64,000 bases of DNA from Lepas anatifera (taxonomy: Eukaryota; Arthropoda; Thecostraca; Lepadidae). The notes beneath the pieces were generated by a model, which ran no database searches, was not told where the DNA came from, and worked only from the letters and a program-made list of their open reading frames with translations. The stretch spans positions 2,422,501 to 2,486,500 of the forward strand of contig JAOTON010001669.1 of the NCBI GenBank assembly GCA_034440635.1. Direction: 5' to 3'. Position 1 is the stretch's first letter. Every line of letters starts with the position of its first letter. The translations under genes and the position numbers were made by a program. Below are positions 1-11,159 of the stretch, in pieces.

Positions 1-2842
1 GGTTGGCAGCTTTGCTGAACTCCGTTCCTTTCGAGAGCTGCGCCTTTTGGTGGCGCTGATGCTGAGCGTTCCAATTCACGTTTCTGCAGTTGGGTTCGCC
101 TCTTTACTCCTTGTGCTGCAGCCCCCCGAGCCATGTACTCGCTGCTCCCCACTCTCGTCAGTCTCAGCACTATCCTCGGATGATGGGGCGGCGTACGGTG
201 CCGTTAAATTCCATCAACAGTATTCGCCTGGGTGCCCTTATTAGCTTAGTGCCCGCTCTGATCGCCGGGCTGTGGTCCTGCTACGGATACAGCAGAGTAC
301 TCCGTTGTGTCAGTCGGAACATCTTCTTGACTGTGGCCCCATTTTCACTGGTCTGGGTACTGAGGCTGTATGCTGTCGTTTAGCGTAGTGGCTTGTTAAT
401 CGTAACGAGTGCGAGCTGCAATGGTATGCCCACACAGAAGCAGACTTGAAACCGAACCATCTCAAGTGTACTGTATTTCTCCGATTTCCTTTTTTGAACC
501 TTCAGTAATTGCCGAAGTCCTATAGCCACCATCTACCATCAACATTGTGATGTACAGCACTTGATTTGCCGTCTCTACCGCTCGACTACCGGCGTCCGGG
601 CCCGGATCAAACTCGCGGAACAAAGAGTGCCGGTGGTTTCACGCGCCGTAAGCTTCAGGCGTTTGATCTGCTTAACCCGGCACCGCCTGGTCTCTGTTCG
701 TACCCACCACCTCCCAGGGGTCCGATCGGACCCCTATGATCTCGGGAACCGGAAGTGATACGGAAAAATATTAACAGTGCTGGAAGCGCATGAACATTTT
801 CCACTTTGGAGCGGAGTTGGAATCGTATCCGCTGACCCGTGACGCCACAGTGGGCTAAAATTGGTCAAATGTAGGCCCATTTAGGAAATATCTTATAACT
901 CGGGAACCATTCGATGGAGAGCAAAGCCAAAGGCATCGATATGCTTCTCTAAATGTGTAAGTCGAATAATGACCTTTTAAGGTCATTTTGCATACCTTGC
1001 AAATCCTTGGATCATGTTCGTAACTATAATATTACATTCATTGGTTTATCTCATTTCATTAAGAATTTATAGGAAAAAACATTTTCGAAAATCGCAACTT
1101 TTGTGACCTTGTCATTGACCTTGCCTCAAAAGGGATAACAGTGTGCAGATTTGAATTTTCAAGAAATTTCGAACGATGTTTAGAAATTTGATCTAACTTT
1201 TTAGAAGCCGTCTTGCAACCTGGTTTTGCCAGCCTCATTTTAGAACAATCATCTGACATGGGCTTAGAAATGACGTCATAACTCGTGGGCCTAACCTGAC
1301 CTGATGCCATTTTTTGTCATAAGTTGTCAAATTGATCACCCTAGGGGCATGTAAAGCGACGTGCGTGTCATTTAAATAAGCTCGAAATCATTTGCGAAAA
1401 CGGAGGGGGTAAGGGTCGGATCGGAGCCCCGAGGCGGTGATGGGTTAGATGAGAGGCGAATAGTGGATCCGCCTTCGGAAAATTTATCATGCTTGACTGG
1501 CGCGGATCAGGAGCGAAACGTTTCCATACCGATTTTATTTGGCGAGGCCGGTCACGCGAGGCCTGACGTGAAAGCGAAGGTTGCATGTCACCCCGGCTAA
1601 TCTGTTCAGGCTTAGGACCGCGGCCTGGCCGCGTCTGCTAAACACGAGCGGACTGTATCGGAGGCGTGAAGCTTACAGACTCAGAGCGGCAATATCATCT
1701 GCAGCATCGCCGTGGTGGCTTATTTAAAGGTTGCACCGGTGCGGAAGGGACTGTATTGGACAGATTTGTATAGTACATGCTGAGTTGGAATATTCTACCG
1801 CTTGTGAGCTTTTACGTTCCTTTCAGCGTCGTTTGGCTACGCCAGTGCTTTGCGAAAGTGGTAGGAAAAATCAGCTGTGCGTTCCTTCTTTTCAGCAAAA
1901 ATGTTGATTGGATTGTTGTGATCAAAACGCAGTGAAATCATCACTCCAATTTCAGGCACACGTGATCGTCTCACAGAGACTGCCATCAGAGAGGGATTTT
2001 GGCGTGCTTTGCCGTTTTCAGCTACTGCCCAATTTTGTGTTAAAGGGACTGTGGCACCTTAACAGTGGGGTTTTAACTGAGATATTCATGTGATAGGGCA
2101 TGCCGAAAACTGCACGAAAAAATAGGATGTTTCATTTTTGGGAGAACTCCCGTTTGCAGTGAAGTGGCGTGTGTTTAGAGCGAAATGCTGCCCCGCACCG
2201 GCAGTGCACGGGTCCCCGCCTTTACCGCTCCACCGCCGCCCGCCAAAACACCCATAGGGGGAGGGTATCGGCGCACATTAAGTAGTATGCTCATGAATCA
2301 CTTCCTCCGTAAAAGGAGAGCTCTGAGAGAAGCGAAATATGATACCAAGGTTCGTGTGGTGTGCTCCACGGGACTGATAGCCCAGTTCGAGTTGCATGAA
2401 GGCGCCGTACTCAACTAAATGATCGAATGTGTCGGATTTTTTTTAGAATTAGGCATATTCGGCCTCCTCTCGAAATGGTGTATAGGGGCTCACGAGATGT
2501 TTCACCTGTGACTGATGCCCTAAATAATCAACCCGTTAGCCAGATTTGAAGGGATTACGTGGGCTCCGGGATGTCAGTGAAATTCAAATTTCGCGCTGCC
2601 AGGGAACTAGCCTCTGTAAAAAGCGAAAAAATCTGGATTTGAACTCCTCGCTGCTTTCTTATATTCCGGATACAAATTTGAAGTTTCACCCCGTATGACT
2701 GAAATTTGATTTTGTAAAAAAGGGGTTACGAGTTCCCTGATTGATACGCCCTTGGCATAGGCCCTGCATCCCAATATGTTAAAACCAAGTTTGACCACAA
2801 AGCTTCATCGTTGGTGCAGTAATTAACCAAAGTTTTGAGAAG
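1..2842. other. No gene recognised; partly GGTCA-rich
   Basis: I see no convincing exon here. Open frames are short, lack recognisable domains and occur on both strands. The part from about 840 to 1340 carries several GGTCA/TGACC words like the TTAA-family MITEs elsewhere in the window, and may be a decayed fragment of that family. The parts around 560-740 and 1390-1700 are GC-richer but I could not assign them. Confidence 0.5.
968..987. repeat. Perfect 20-bp palindrome with two everted AGGTCA half-sites
   Basis: The sequence AATGACCTTTTAAGGTCATT reads the same on both strands. It places TGACCT and AGGTCA four bases apart in everted orientation. AGGTCA is the nuclear-receptor core half-site, but the surrounding repeat family is rich in this word, so the palindrome may only reflect repeat structure. 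Confidence 0.7.
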
Positions 2843-3110
2843 GTGTGACTGGAGTATCATGGACTGTGTGACTGGTGACTGGGGGTTGTGTGACGGGTCA
2901 CTGAGGGTATCGTAGACTGGGAATTGTGTGACTGGGGGCTGTGAGACTAGTGACTGGTCACTGGGGATATCAGGGACTGTGTGACTGTTGACTGGGGATT
3001 GTGACTGTGACTGGTCACTGGGAATATCGGGGACTGTGCAACTGGGGGCTGTGTGACTGGTGACTGGGGATATCGGGGACTGTGTGACTGGGAGTTTCGG
3101 GGACCGGGGC
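2843..3110. repeat. Degenerate minisatellite (GTGACTGGGG-type)
   Basis: The words GTGTGACTGG, GTGACTGGGG and GGTCACTGGG recur about every 10 to 40 bases with higher-order blocks containing ATATCGGGGACTG. The open frames over it on the minus strand (S/Q/P/V-rich, for example repeated VTQSP) are translations of the repeat and not evidence of a gene. Confidence 0.8.
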
Positions 3111-5675
3111 TGGATTTGGGAGAGCCAGTCCGACCAATCACCCCGCAGTGGGCAAATTTGTGCCGCCTTTTCAGATGTTGGTTGATTGTATTTAAATAAA
3201 AGGCTATGCGCGTTCACCATGTAAGCCGTTGCGGTGGCCCCCTCCCAACGGCTTGACTTGGTTCCGCGAACGCCAGGGACAGACAGCAAGGTGATGTTGA
3301 TAACTCCGACTGTGATGCACCGTGGCATGTTGCAATCTCTACCGTGGTGTAAGCTGCATGGAACATGTGGACCATACTAGCCTAGTTGCGACAGGATCGA
3401 ATTTTGACTGGCTTTTCGTCCTGGCCCAATCGGGATCTGCGGTGGCATTCCCATGGTTAGGAGGAATCTGGATGGGGTTGGAAAATTCGGTGCATTTCAA
3501 GCAATATAATCCAATTAGTTTTATTGGATGTGAAGGGCTTGCAACCATTGCTTTCTGAAAAGAAGGCATGATAAACATTGGCGTATCCAGGGGATGGGGC
3601 TGACCGGCACTCCGAGAACTTAAAAAGTATCGTTCCACCCCCGGACGGTTAGCCCGAAAACCAAAATCAAGCTGAAAACTGTCGGAATATGTAAGGGACC
3701 ATACTAATATTTTCGGCAGAAGTTTTTTATCTGAAATTATTCATTATTATAACTTTAAACGGAAATTATTATTGGATTTTGGGTCTCCGATGGACTTTGT
3801 ATGGGGCTCGCATTGCCGTGCCACCGTTAACCCATCCAGGACCCCCCCGGTCGAGAAGAGATATCCAGCCCTGCTCAACAGAATCTGGGCCCCACTTATC
3901 CTTCCCAAACTAGAGCTATTGATCTGTTCCGTAGTGCATGCTTTACTTTGATGCCAAGCATTACAAAACTTCATTATAATCTGGTACATCTGGGTTGAAT
4001 GTGGTAAAGCTTCTTTTATGTCTGGATTATAAAGCCAGCCGAAATTGCTAAGCCAAGCCGACCTTACGCCCACCTCGATAGAAGAAAATAGACCGAATCA
4101 AATTCGCTCGTAATTTCCTTTCAATGGCTGAAATCTGGATTTACTGGTTCCATGGAAATAAGGTGATTATAGATTTTCGCCGGTTGATTTTCCAAGAACT
4201 GTTCTACTCTCGAGACGGAGCCGGGCCGGGTTAATAAATTTCACCGGCTTCATCGCCAGCTCCAAACCCTGTGGCGAACTGCCTCCAGCTCAAAGTTTCA
4301 CTCTGCACTGCGCATCCCTGGTCGAGTATTGTGTTCATTCGTCCCTGATCACGTATCCGTAAATGCTTGTGAAACCTCGCATGGAGCCGAACTGTGGCTC
4401 GAACGCCGTCTTCAGATATTACTCTCACGGCTGTACCGCCGTTTGATCTGACCTGGCCGTACAATAGCCATGTGAGACTGAACGATAATGGATATAGCAG
4501 CCTGAAAGTTTTCAGTAGGATTTTTTAAGCTTCCATATTTTTCATTGCATAAGATGGCGTCAAGGAACCCCCCATTCGAATCAGGCTTTGGACCGTTTCT
4601 TCCGTTATAATGAACGGATTTTTGCGTTATATTTGTTTATAAGCTGTTTGGCCTAATAAGCGTTTCTTGCGATCACGCCAGACAACAAAGTACCCATGTT
4701 GAAAGGAGAAACCTGTTTTTTTAGGGATTTTTTCTTGGCCCACACTGGTTGAATCGCCTGCCATCTGTGTAATGCCACTGGTGCATGCATGGACACCCAG
4801 ACACCGGCTGTTCTAAATCCTGTGTAAGGATAAACGTAATTTGTGGTTTGTAGAAGCTGGACTGGGATGCCGGCTTGTGTGTAATTGTAGCTAAGTTTGT
4901 CAGAATTTCTCAATAGTCACGTCATGGTGGGTCATGAGACGGATTTGGTCTGCACCTAGCATTGAGGAGTGGCCGTGCAAGCTCAAATTCGGAACTCGAA
5001 ACGCAGCGTGCAGCCATGTATGGTTTAACCAGGAAAACTTGGGAAATGAGAATTGTGTATTGATTCCTTTGGTGGTTTTGTCTGTTTCCTCGCTCCATAT
5101 ATTTGGTTTTTGCTGATAAAACGCGTTTCATCTGACCAGACATGGATACTGAGTCGAGAGTCGTCTTTCTGGCCATGTTTGAGGGCTCCGAGCTCTGTGT
5201 TCGGTGTCCAACAACTGCCAACAAGCCCTTGTTTTCCTCTTGTTTTCAGTAGGCTTGATTTTATTGTGATTTGATTCTTTGATTTTGGCTTATATTTCGT
5301 TTACTGTTATTTATCAAACGTAAGTTATGAACTTTGTGCTAATTATCTGCCCAATCTTATATATTTTGCATTGCATCATTTTACGCTACATGTATCGGAA
5401 CACTCTGAATCATTCTTCTGGGATCCCCGTTGTCCAGCCGGTACGGTATGGTTCAACGTAGTTCAGACAAAAAACGCTGCCGTCTCCAGCAAGGGATGAC
5501 TTTCAAATCGGGTCCATAGATAATTTCCCTTCGCCGATACAGGTCGTCTGGTCTCTGTAAAACTTCCTGATGCTAAATATGTACCTGTCTATTTTTTCTT
5601 CTCTCCTGGCATTGCTGAATTAATCGAAACCGGGAGGAAACAATATTTCACGTGGCGGCACTGAACCCTGCCGAG
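3111..5675. other. No gene recognised
   Basis: Mixed-composition sequence with only short open frames and no motif I recognise. At about 3578 the words GGCGTATCCAGGGG resemble one end of the small hAT-type MITEs found further along, without a visible partner end. Confidence 0.5.
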
Positions 5676-5771
5676 ATGGCTCTGCATCTGTTCGAGGCCA
5701 GCACAACTGAGCCGCCTTTTTACGCGGAGGCCATGACCATTCCCGTAGAGCCCCTCGACCGGTCGGGCTGA
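5676..5771 (+). other. Short unassigned open frame, possibly a terminal exon
   Basis: From an ATG in good context (GAGATGG) a 31-residue frame starts MALHLFEASTTEPP, continues with FYAEAMTIPVEPLDRSG and stops at TGA. The frame stays open upstream for at least nine codons. Codon composition looks more protein-like than the AT-rich surroundings and the local DNA is GC-rich. I do not recognise the protein. It could be a chance frame; no intron boundary or partner exon was found. Confidence 0.15.
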
Positions 5772-6169
5772 GTCACTGTTCGAGATTCCCCGGAATCTCG
5801 CGCACGTGGAGAGCCGGTGCAGCTCTGGATATCGGGTTGGCAGCTTAGCGTTTCTCCGTCGTGTTCATAGCGTTAGCGTCCGAGTGTGCAACGCTTTTCT
5901 CCGGCTGCCGTCCGGTAATTGCGCAGACCGCAGTGAGTAAAGCTCAGATGGGCGCTGACTGAAATCGTGTCTGGAACATTTGCGCAGTAATATCCGGCCC
6001 AGAGGTACTGTTAGGATGACGCCGCGCTTGGCTGGTAACGAGCGGGTGACATCACCGCAGTGGCTGTGCGGCGCCGAGTCGGCCCGAGGTTCGCGATTTT
6101 ATGTTAGTGGACGTTTTAGCTCAGTTCGGACACGTTCATTGCGGATGTTGTCACGCGCCAGAAAGGGAG
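5772..6169. other. GC-rich stretch, unassigned
   Basis: CpG-containing sequence without a recognised product. A short stretch around 5834 (GGGTTGGCAGCTT) resembles the first bases of the window, which suggests a dispersed repeat, but I could not delimit it. Confidence 0.4.
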
Positions 6170-6995
6170 GGCCAGGTCTCCCGTAAGGGTTTTCACAGAT
6201 TGCCAAAAACGGCGGTGCCCAGCGTCGCCGCACCTGTGATACCTACTACCGATCCCCTTGTTCAACTTTGGGTAAAACTTTAGGGTCTCTCAGGGAAGGT
6301 CACCAGTTCAGGTCAAGTGACCTAACCTAAGAAAAATTTAGAGGTGCAGCAGTGAGAAACAGACTTAATCTATCGATCTGAGATTTACCTCACATAATGA
6401 TAACACAAGTGCAACAATTAGTCGTAACGGGATTATTCAAGTCGATGGCCTGGGTTCAGGTCAGTGTCATGACGTTTTCATTGAAAATGCATGGGGAAGT
6501 TAATTAAAGTCTGATTTCCCAGAAAATTGTGATGATCGTTTATTGCGACGACATCGTGTTTCCCTTCAAACGATATGCATTATCAGGCAGGTTCACCCTG
6601 ACTTGATCTTAGGTCAGATCAGGTCAATTTTTGGATTTGGTCTGACATGGTGATATTGAGTTCTGACAAGGTGATATTCACAAGGTCTGACCGTTCGATT
6701 GGGTTCTACAGAGGATTTCAATGGTGCTTATATATTTTCTATAGCTCTGTTTTATCAGTTGGTGTGACACAAATCGTAAGTTTCTATTTAATTCCTATGG
6801 GAATATCCTTAGGCATCTGGTGATCTCAAAAGTGATTGGGGCAAAAATTGTATGCAATTTTTTTGGCAGAGAGCATGACGGGCTATCTAGCGCTTCCCTT
6901 TTTTGCTACCCGCGCCCACCCACCTGCCTGCCCTCCGTGCCAGCCTGGGTATGTACCTGGCCCCGTCGTAGCAGAGGTGGGGGCGCGGAAACCCG
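6170..6995 (+). repeat. Degenerate copy of the TTAA-family MITE
   Basis: The block at 6187-6232 (GGGTTTTCACAGATTGCC followed by a GC-rich CGGTGCCCAGCGTCGCC) matches the left subterminal part of the complete copy at 20850. The interior 6300-6510 (CAGGTCAAGTGACCTAACC, then a T-rich part with CATGGGGAAG) matches interiors at 20060-20260 and 21000-21190. The right side near 6975 (GGTGGGGGCGCGG) resembles the family end. Clean TTAA flanks are not visible, so this looks like an old copy. Confidence 0.65.
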
Positions 6996-7529
6996 TACCG
7001 GTGCGCGATAGCACTGCGGTTTCCTAATCTTATTAAAATCGGTTAAAGAGCTAATGTATATCGCGAATTTGCAGTTATTGCGGGCTTGAAGTGATGGAAA
7101 TAGTTCTTAAATGATTTTTTTATAATCGATTGTAGTCTGGTATTTGTGTTAATCATCGAAGTCAATTTAGATATATGTAGCTTACTCGGAATTTTTCTAG
7201 TGTTGCGCATTTTTTTTGGGGGGAAGGTGTTGTATTCTGACCTTAAGCTATTTTTGCATGGAAATTTTTTTAATATACCTCTTCAGGTGATTGGGGCAGT
7301 GGCAGAAGTATAGCAAGACAAAATCTGAGAAAAAACGTGTTTCGGGCTGAACATTAGTTTTTGCTTTATCTGGATGATTTGACGTCGAATTTCTCCGTCC
7401 CCTGCGCTTTTCAGACGCTGTAATGCCAATAATGACTGGTTCAATGCCCTCCTCTGGGCTCAGTATGTCTTTTTCTTTGGAGCAGAATGCTTGTTTGGAC
7501 TCTCTTAGTCCTTAGAGAACTGACGTCAG
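6996..7529. other. AT-rich stretch, nothing recognised
   Basis: No open frame of interest, no inverted repeat and no tandem repeat seen between the degenerate MITE and the long-TIR element. Confidence 0.5.
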
Positions 7530-8297
7530 CATTCCACCATAAATCGACCAAGGCATAAAACCCTACTATTTTTAATTTTCTCCAAAATTGGTATATGGGG
7601 ACTCACAAGGGCGTAGAATCCACCCATGGCACCCAAAAATATTTAAAAGTCGGTTTGAGAGAAACGGCCTCCGGAAATTTCTGAAGGTCATTATACAGGC
7701 ATTGATAAGAATGCCTATAGCTCCAAAAGTTTTCAAGTGATTTCTGAAAATTTTATAGTTTTAGGATGTAAATTCTACGGGCAACATTTTGGCTATCTTC
7801 AATCTTGAAATTTAAACAAAAAATGTTTGGTGACCTCATGACCTAGTTTTATAACGGTGACCTTGACCCGTAGTACAGGGAAATTCAAAAATTATCTTGA
7901 AAGCATTTTGACATATGGTAGCAGTCTTTCATCTCAAATAAAGAAAAAATGGCTTTCGAAATGCATATACTACTTTTAGCTTCATATATATATAATAACA
8001 CTAGGTGTAACTGTGGAGCTATGCTATCGTAACTCATGTTCTAATTGACTTGCAACTTTAAAATATAAACATTTGAAGAATCAAAATCAAGCAGTCAACC
8101 TAGAGTTGAAGCAATTTAACACAAGCACAGGAATAGGGTTCCTCCCCTATTTTGAATTCACATTATTGTCCCTCTGGGTATGAACTTAGCTGTTGTAAAT
8201 GCCATGTATGGTTGTTTGGATCGTTGTACATCTTTTGAAAATAAGTGTGTTCCCGTCACATTGAATCACCGAACTATGTTATCATTTTCAGAAGCAT

Positions 8298-9323
8298 TTA
8301 ACCCGCGCCCCACCGGGGTCCGGCGCCACCTTCTTCCCTCTGGGGGGGGCATCAATGACCCCGTAACTCCGAAAATATGGAAGTTAGCGCAAAGCTGCAA
8401 AAGGCATTAGAAAGCTCATGTGAATCCAGTAAGATTTTACCCACACGTTTAAACGCTCGGGTCTATGTTTTGACCTCCAGAGGTCAAATTATGTCACGAT
8501 AGGCTATTTCCAGTAAAACATGCAATCCTTAAGAAACCTGAGCATAGCTCTCACGCCATTAGAGCTATTGAAATCTAGCAAAAATTGTTTGATAGGAAAA
8601 TGCCAGGACTTTCTCCACTATGTGGAGCATAATGGCCTCCCGCCAGTGGTTTGACCTCCAGAGGGTACCTCGTGACTTAATATGACCTGAGGTCTCGAAA
8701 GGTAAGAAAGTGACCGTGTTGTATATCAAATGAAAACTAGTGACGAGACATACACGATGACCTTTGATTCAGTGCTGTAGCTTAATTAGGTCAAAAGCTA
8801 TCGTCAAAATGCTTTTTTGACCCCTGGTGACCTCTGATGATCTCAGATAGGTCAAAGGTAAATATCGCCCCTGGGATCCATGAAAGGGTGTCCAAGAACG
8901 CTTGTCTGAGTAAATTGAGCATTTACGATTATTTTGTGACTTTTAGCTCATAAGACAGCTTTTCCCATGTTTTTCTATGGAAGAGGTTACCTGGTGACCT
9001 GACCTCAGGTCACCAAATCGAAAAATCCCGAAGATATTTTTTTAAACTCCGGAGGGGTCATGAAGTGTCGAAAGTTTTAAATCGATCGGCTTAGAAATGT
9101 AGCTATGGTAGAGCTCAAAAGTTAAAGTGAGGTGACCGTGGTTGACATCGTCTGGTGACCTGCCTAGGGTGACCCGGGGTAATAAATTTCAGGAATGATG
9201 GGAAAATAATGAGGTAAGAGGTAGAAACCTCAACCGCGGTGCTTCCCCTCGTTGTTTTTCTGTTGTTCCGAAAAAACCTTAGGGCACCATCGATTTCAAT
9301 ATTCTAGGTGGGGCGAGGGTTAA
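8298..9323 (+). mobile_element. Complete TTAA-flanked, piggyBac-like MITE
   Basis: TTAA at 8298-8301 is followed by CCCGCGCCCCACCGGGG. The right end GGTGGGGCGAGGG is followed by TTAA at 9320-9323. Between them are 1018 bp without coding capacity but with many AGGTCA/TGACCT words. The copy at 38552-39579 is the same element on the opposite strand. TTAA duplication with CCC...GGG ends is the known signature of piggyBac transposons; a non-autonomous derivative is my inference. It sits inside the long-TIR element 7530-11159 and therefore arrived later. Confidence 0.85.
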
Positions 9324-9633
9324 GGAAGATTTTTGGATTTTGAAGCTTTGTGTCGCGTTCTCCCGGAGGTAGCTTGCATTTAAAACATGTTATGACCTCA
9401 GTTCGACTTTTATAGCCTTTGGAAATCTCTTGTGGCATTTTCAAACGTATTTAAACTTGACCTATGGTAATCTCGTAGTGAATTTTGCTCAGCATACTCA
9501 TTGTTTTAGCTCTTTTATAACGAAGAAGTTTTAGGCATTAAAAACAAATCATTGGTGACTTTTAGTGTTGCATTGCATGGCATGGGACTGGTTCAGAGCT
9601 CAAAAGTACTCCCTAGAAGTGAAAGTAACTAGT

Positions 9634-10170
9634 TCAGAGTCCACATCATTTAAATGGACTATTCACAAGCCATTCTGAATCATTAACGCCAATTTAGTGA
9701 GCATCTTATCATCTGTCACTGCTTAAACCCCCTTCAAAGTCAAATTAGTTCAAAGGTTGAAAAAGTCATGTCCGTTTTGGAAGAAAAACGTCTTGTTCAG
9801 TGTCATTTTCGTGCAAATTGACTATTCATAAGAAATTTTGCATCAGTTACACCAAGTGCCTGCTTCATCATGTGTTATTGCTTAGACACCCTTCAAGGTC
9901 AAATAAGGTCAAATTTCGAAAAAAGTCAAGTCCATGTAATATGCAAACCAACTAGTTTAGTGTTCATATCATTCAAATTGACTATTCATAAACCATTCTG
10001 CATCATTTACTCCAAGTAAGTTTGCTTCTTCAATTGTTATTGCTTACCCCCTTTGAATGTAAAAAAGGTCACAGGTCGAAAAAGGTTAAGACCGTATCGG
10101 ACGCAAGTCAAATAAATCGGTGTTCATCTCATTTAGAACTACCGAATTGAAACACGCATCTGTAGTCGTT
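9634..10170. repeat. Tandem repeat, period about 160 bp, three to four units
   Basis: The phrase ACTATTCA followed by a CATTCTGCATCA-like stretch recurs at 9658, 9821 and 9981, with a worn fourth unit at about 10138. Spacings are 163, 160 and 157. Each unit also has a CCCTTCAAGGTCAAAT-like part about 90 bases on. The array lies in the interior of the long-TIR element. Confidence 0.75.
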
Positions 10171-11159
10171 ATTCGACACAGAGTTATCACTGAGGTCACG
10201 CAAGGTCAAATAAAGGCCATTGAATGTCAAAAAATGTCATAAAAGGTCTACCCTGATGAAAATGAACCTCGAAGGCTGGAAGAACATATTCTGGGACAGT
10301 TCATGAGCAAATGATACAAAAGAACGATAAGAGTCTGGAGCATTCACGTGAAAACGGGTACATGCGCCCAAATGGCCCTAACATGCCTTCACTCTGGAGG
10401 TCATAACTCCGTGACCGTGAAGGGTAGGAACAATTCTTTTGCAAGATGTCCGCAATGAATGCGTCAGAGGCTATACAACATTTCAAGACTCTGACTTAAG
10501 AGGGTCGTTTTCAATTCTTGAAAAACCTGAGGGGGCTGCAACACCCCTCCCTCTGTACGTGTAAGGGTTAACACCCCCTACGGCGTTGACGGGAAAGAAA
10601 TTGGTTGAAAAATCCATGGTGCCCCTCTTACATTCCGACGTTCCGTCGTCACTGGCATTAACCGTACCGTGAGTTACGATGGTACAGCTCCATAGTGACA
10701 CCTAGTGCCATGTTTCGGAAGTAAGAAGTAGTATATTTAGTGCGAAAGCCATAGTTTTTATTACTTTACCTAAACGAGGATTTCCAAAGGCAAAAATGCT
10801 TTCACATGAATTCATAAATTTCACTGTACTGCGGGTCAAGGTCACCATTCAAAAACTAGGTCACGAGGTCATAACGTCAATTTTGCAGAAATATAAAAAT
10901 CGAAGATAGTCAAATTGAAATATACTAAATGGTGAACAAAAATGACAAAAATGGCAGATTTATAGGCTTTCAAAACAATGCTTACATGGTGACCCCCGAA
11001 AAATGCCGGAGGCTATATCTGCCATAAAAATATTCAAATAATTTGTTTGCGCCACGGTTAGATTCGACACCTTTGAAACCCCTTGAAACCAATTTCGAAG
11101 AGAATAAAAAATAGAAAGGTTTTATTTTTCGAAATTTTTGGTCGATTTATGGTGGAATG

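Larger units (their letters stand above)
7530..11159. mobile_element. Non-autonomous element with ~0.5-kb terminal inverted repeats
   Basis: The first bases (CATTCCACCATAAATCGACC at 7530) are exactly the reverse complement of the last ones (ending GGTGGAATG at 11159). Homology continues inward: 7530-8045 on the plus strand corresponds to about 10660-11159 on the minus strand, including the paired words ACTAGGTGTAACTGTGGAG and its counterpart near 10695. No transposase frame is present. The interior contains a complete TTAA MITE (8298-9323) and a ~160-bp tandem repeat. I could not find a target site duplication, so the superfamily is undetermined. Without the nested MITE the element would be about 2.6 kb. 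Confidence 0.75.

Noticed and set aside
2726..3328. 200-residue open frame on the minus strand
   Set aside because: Its S/Q/P/V repeats are a translation of the GTGACTGGGG minisatellite.
10516..10571. Another TTAA-family end (CCTGAGGGGGC ... AAGGGTTAA)
   Set aside because: The words resemble the family's right end, but no left partner with TTAA could be paired, so it is left as part of the long-TIR element's interior.
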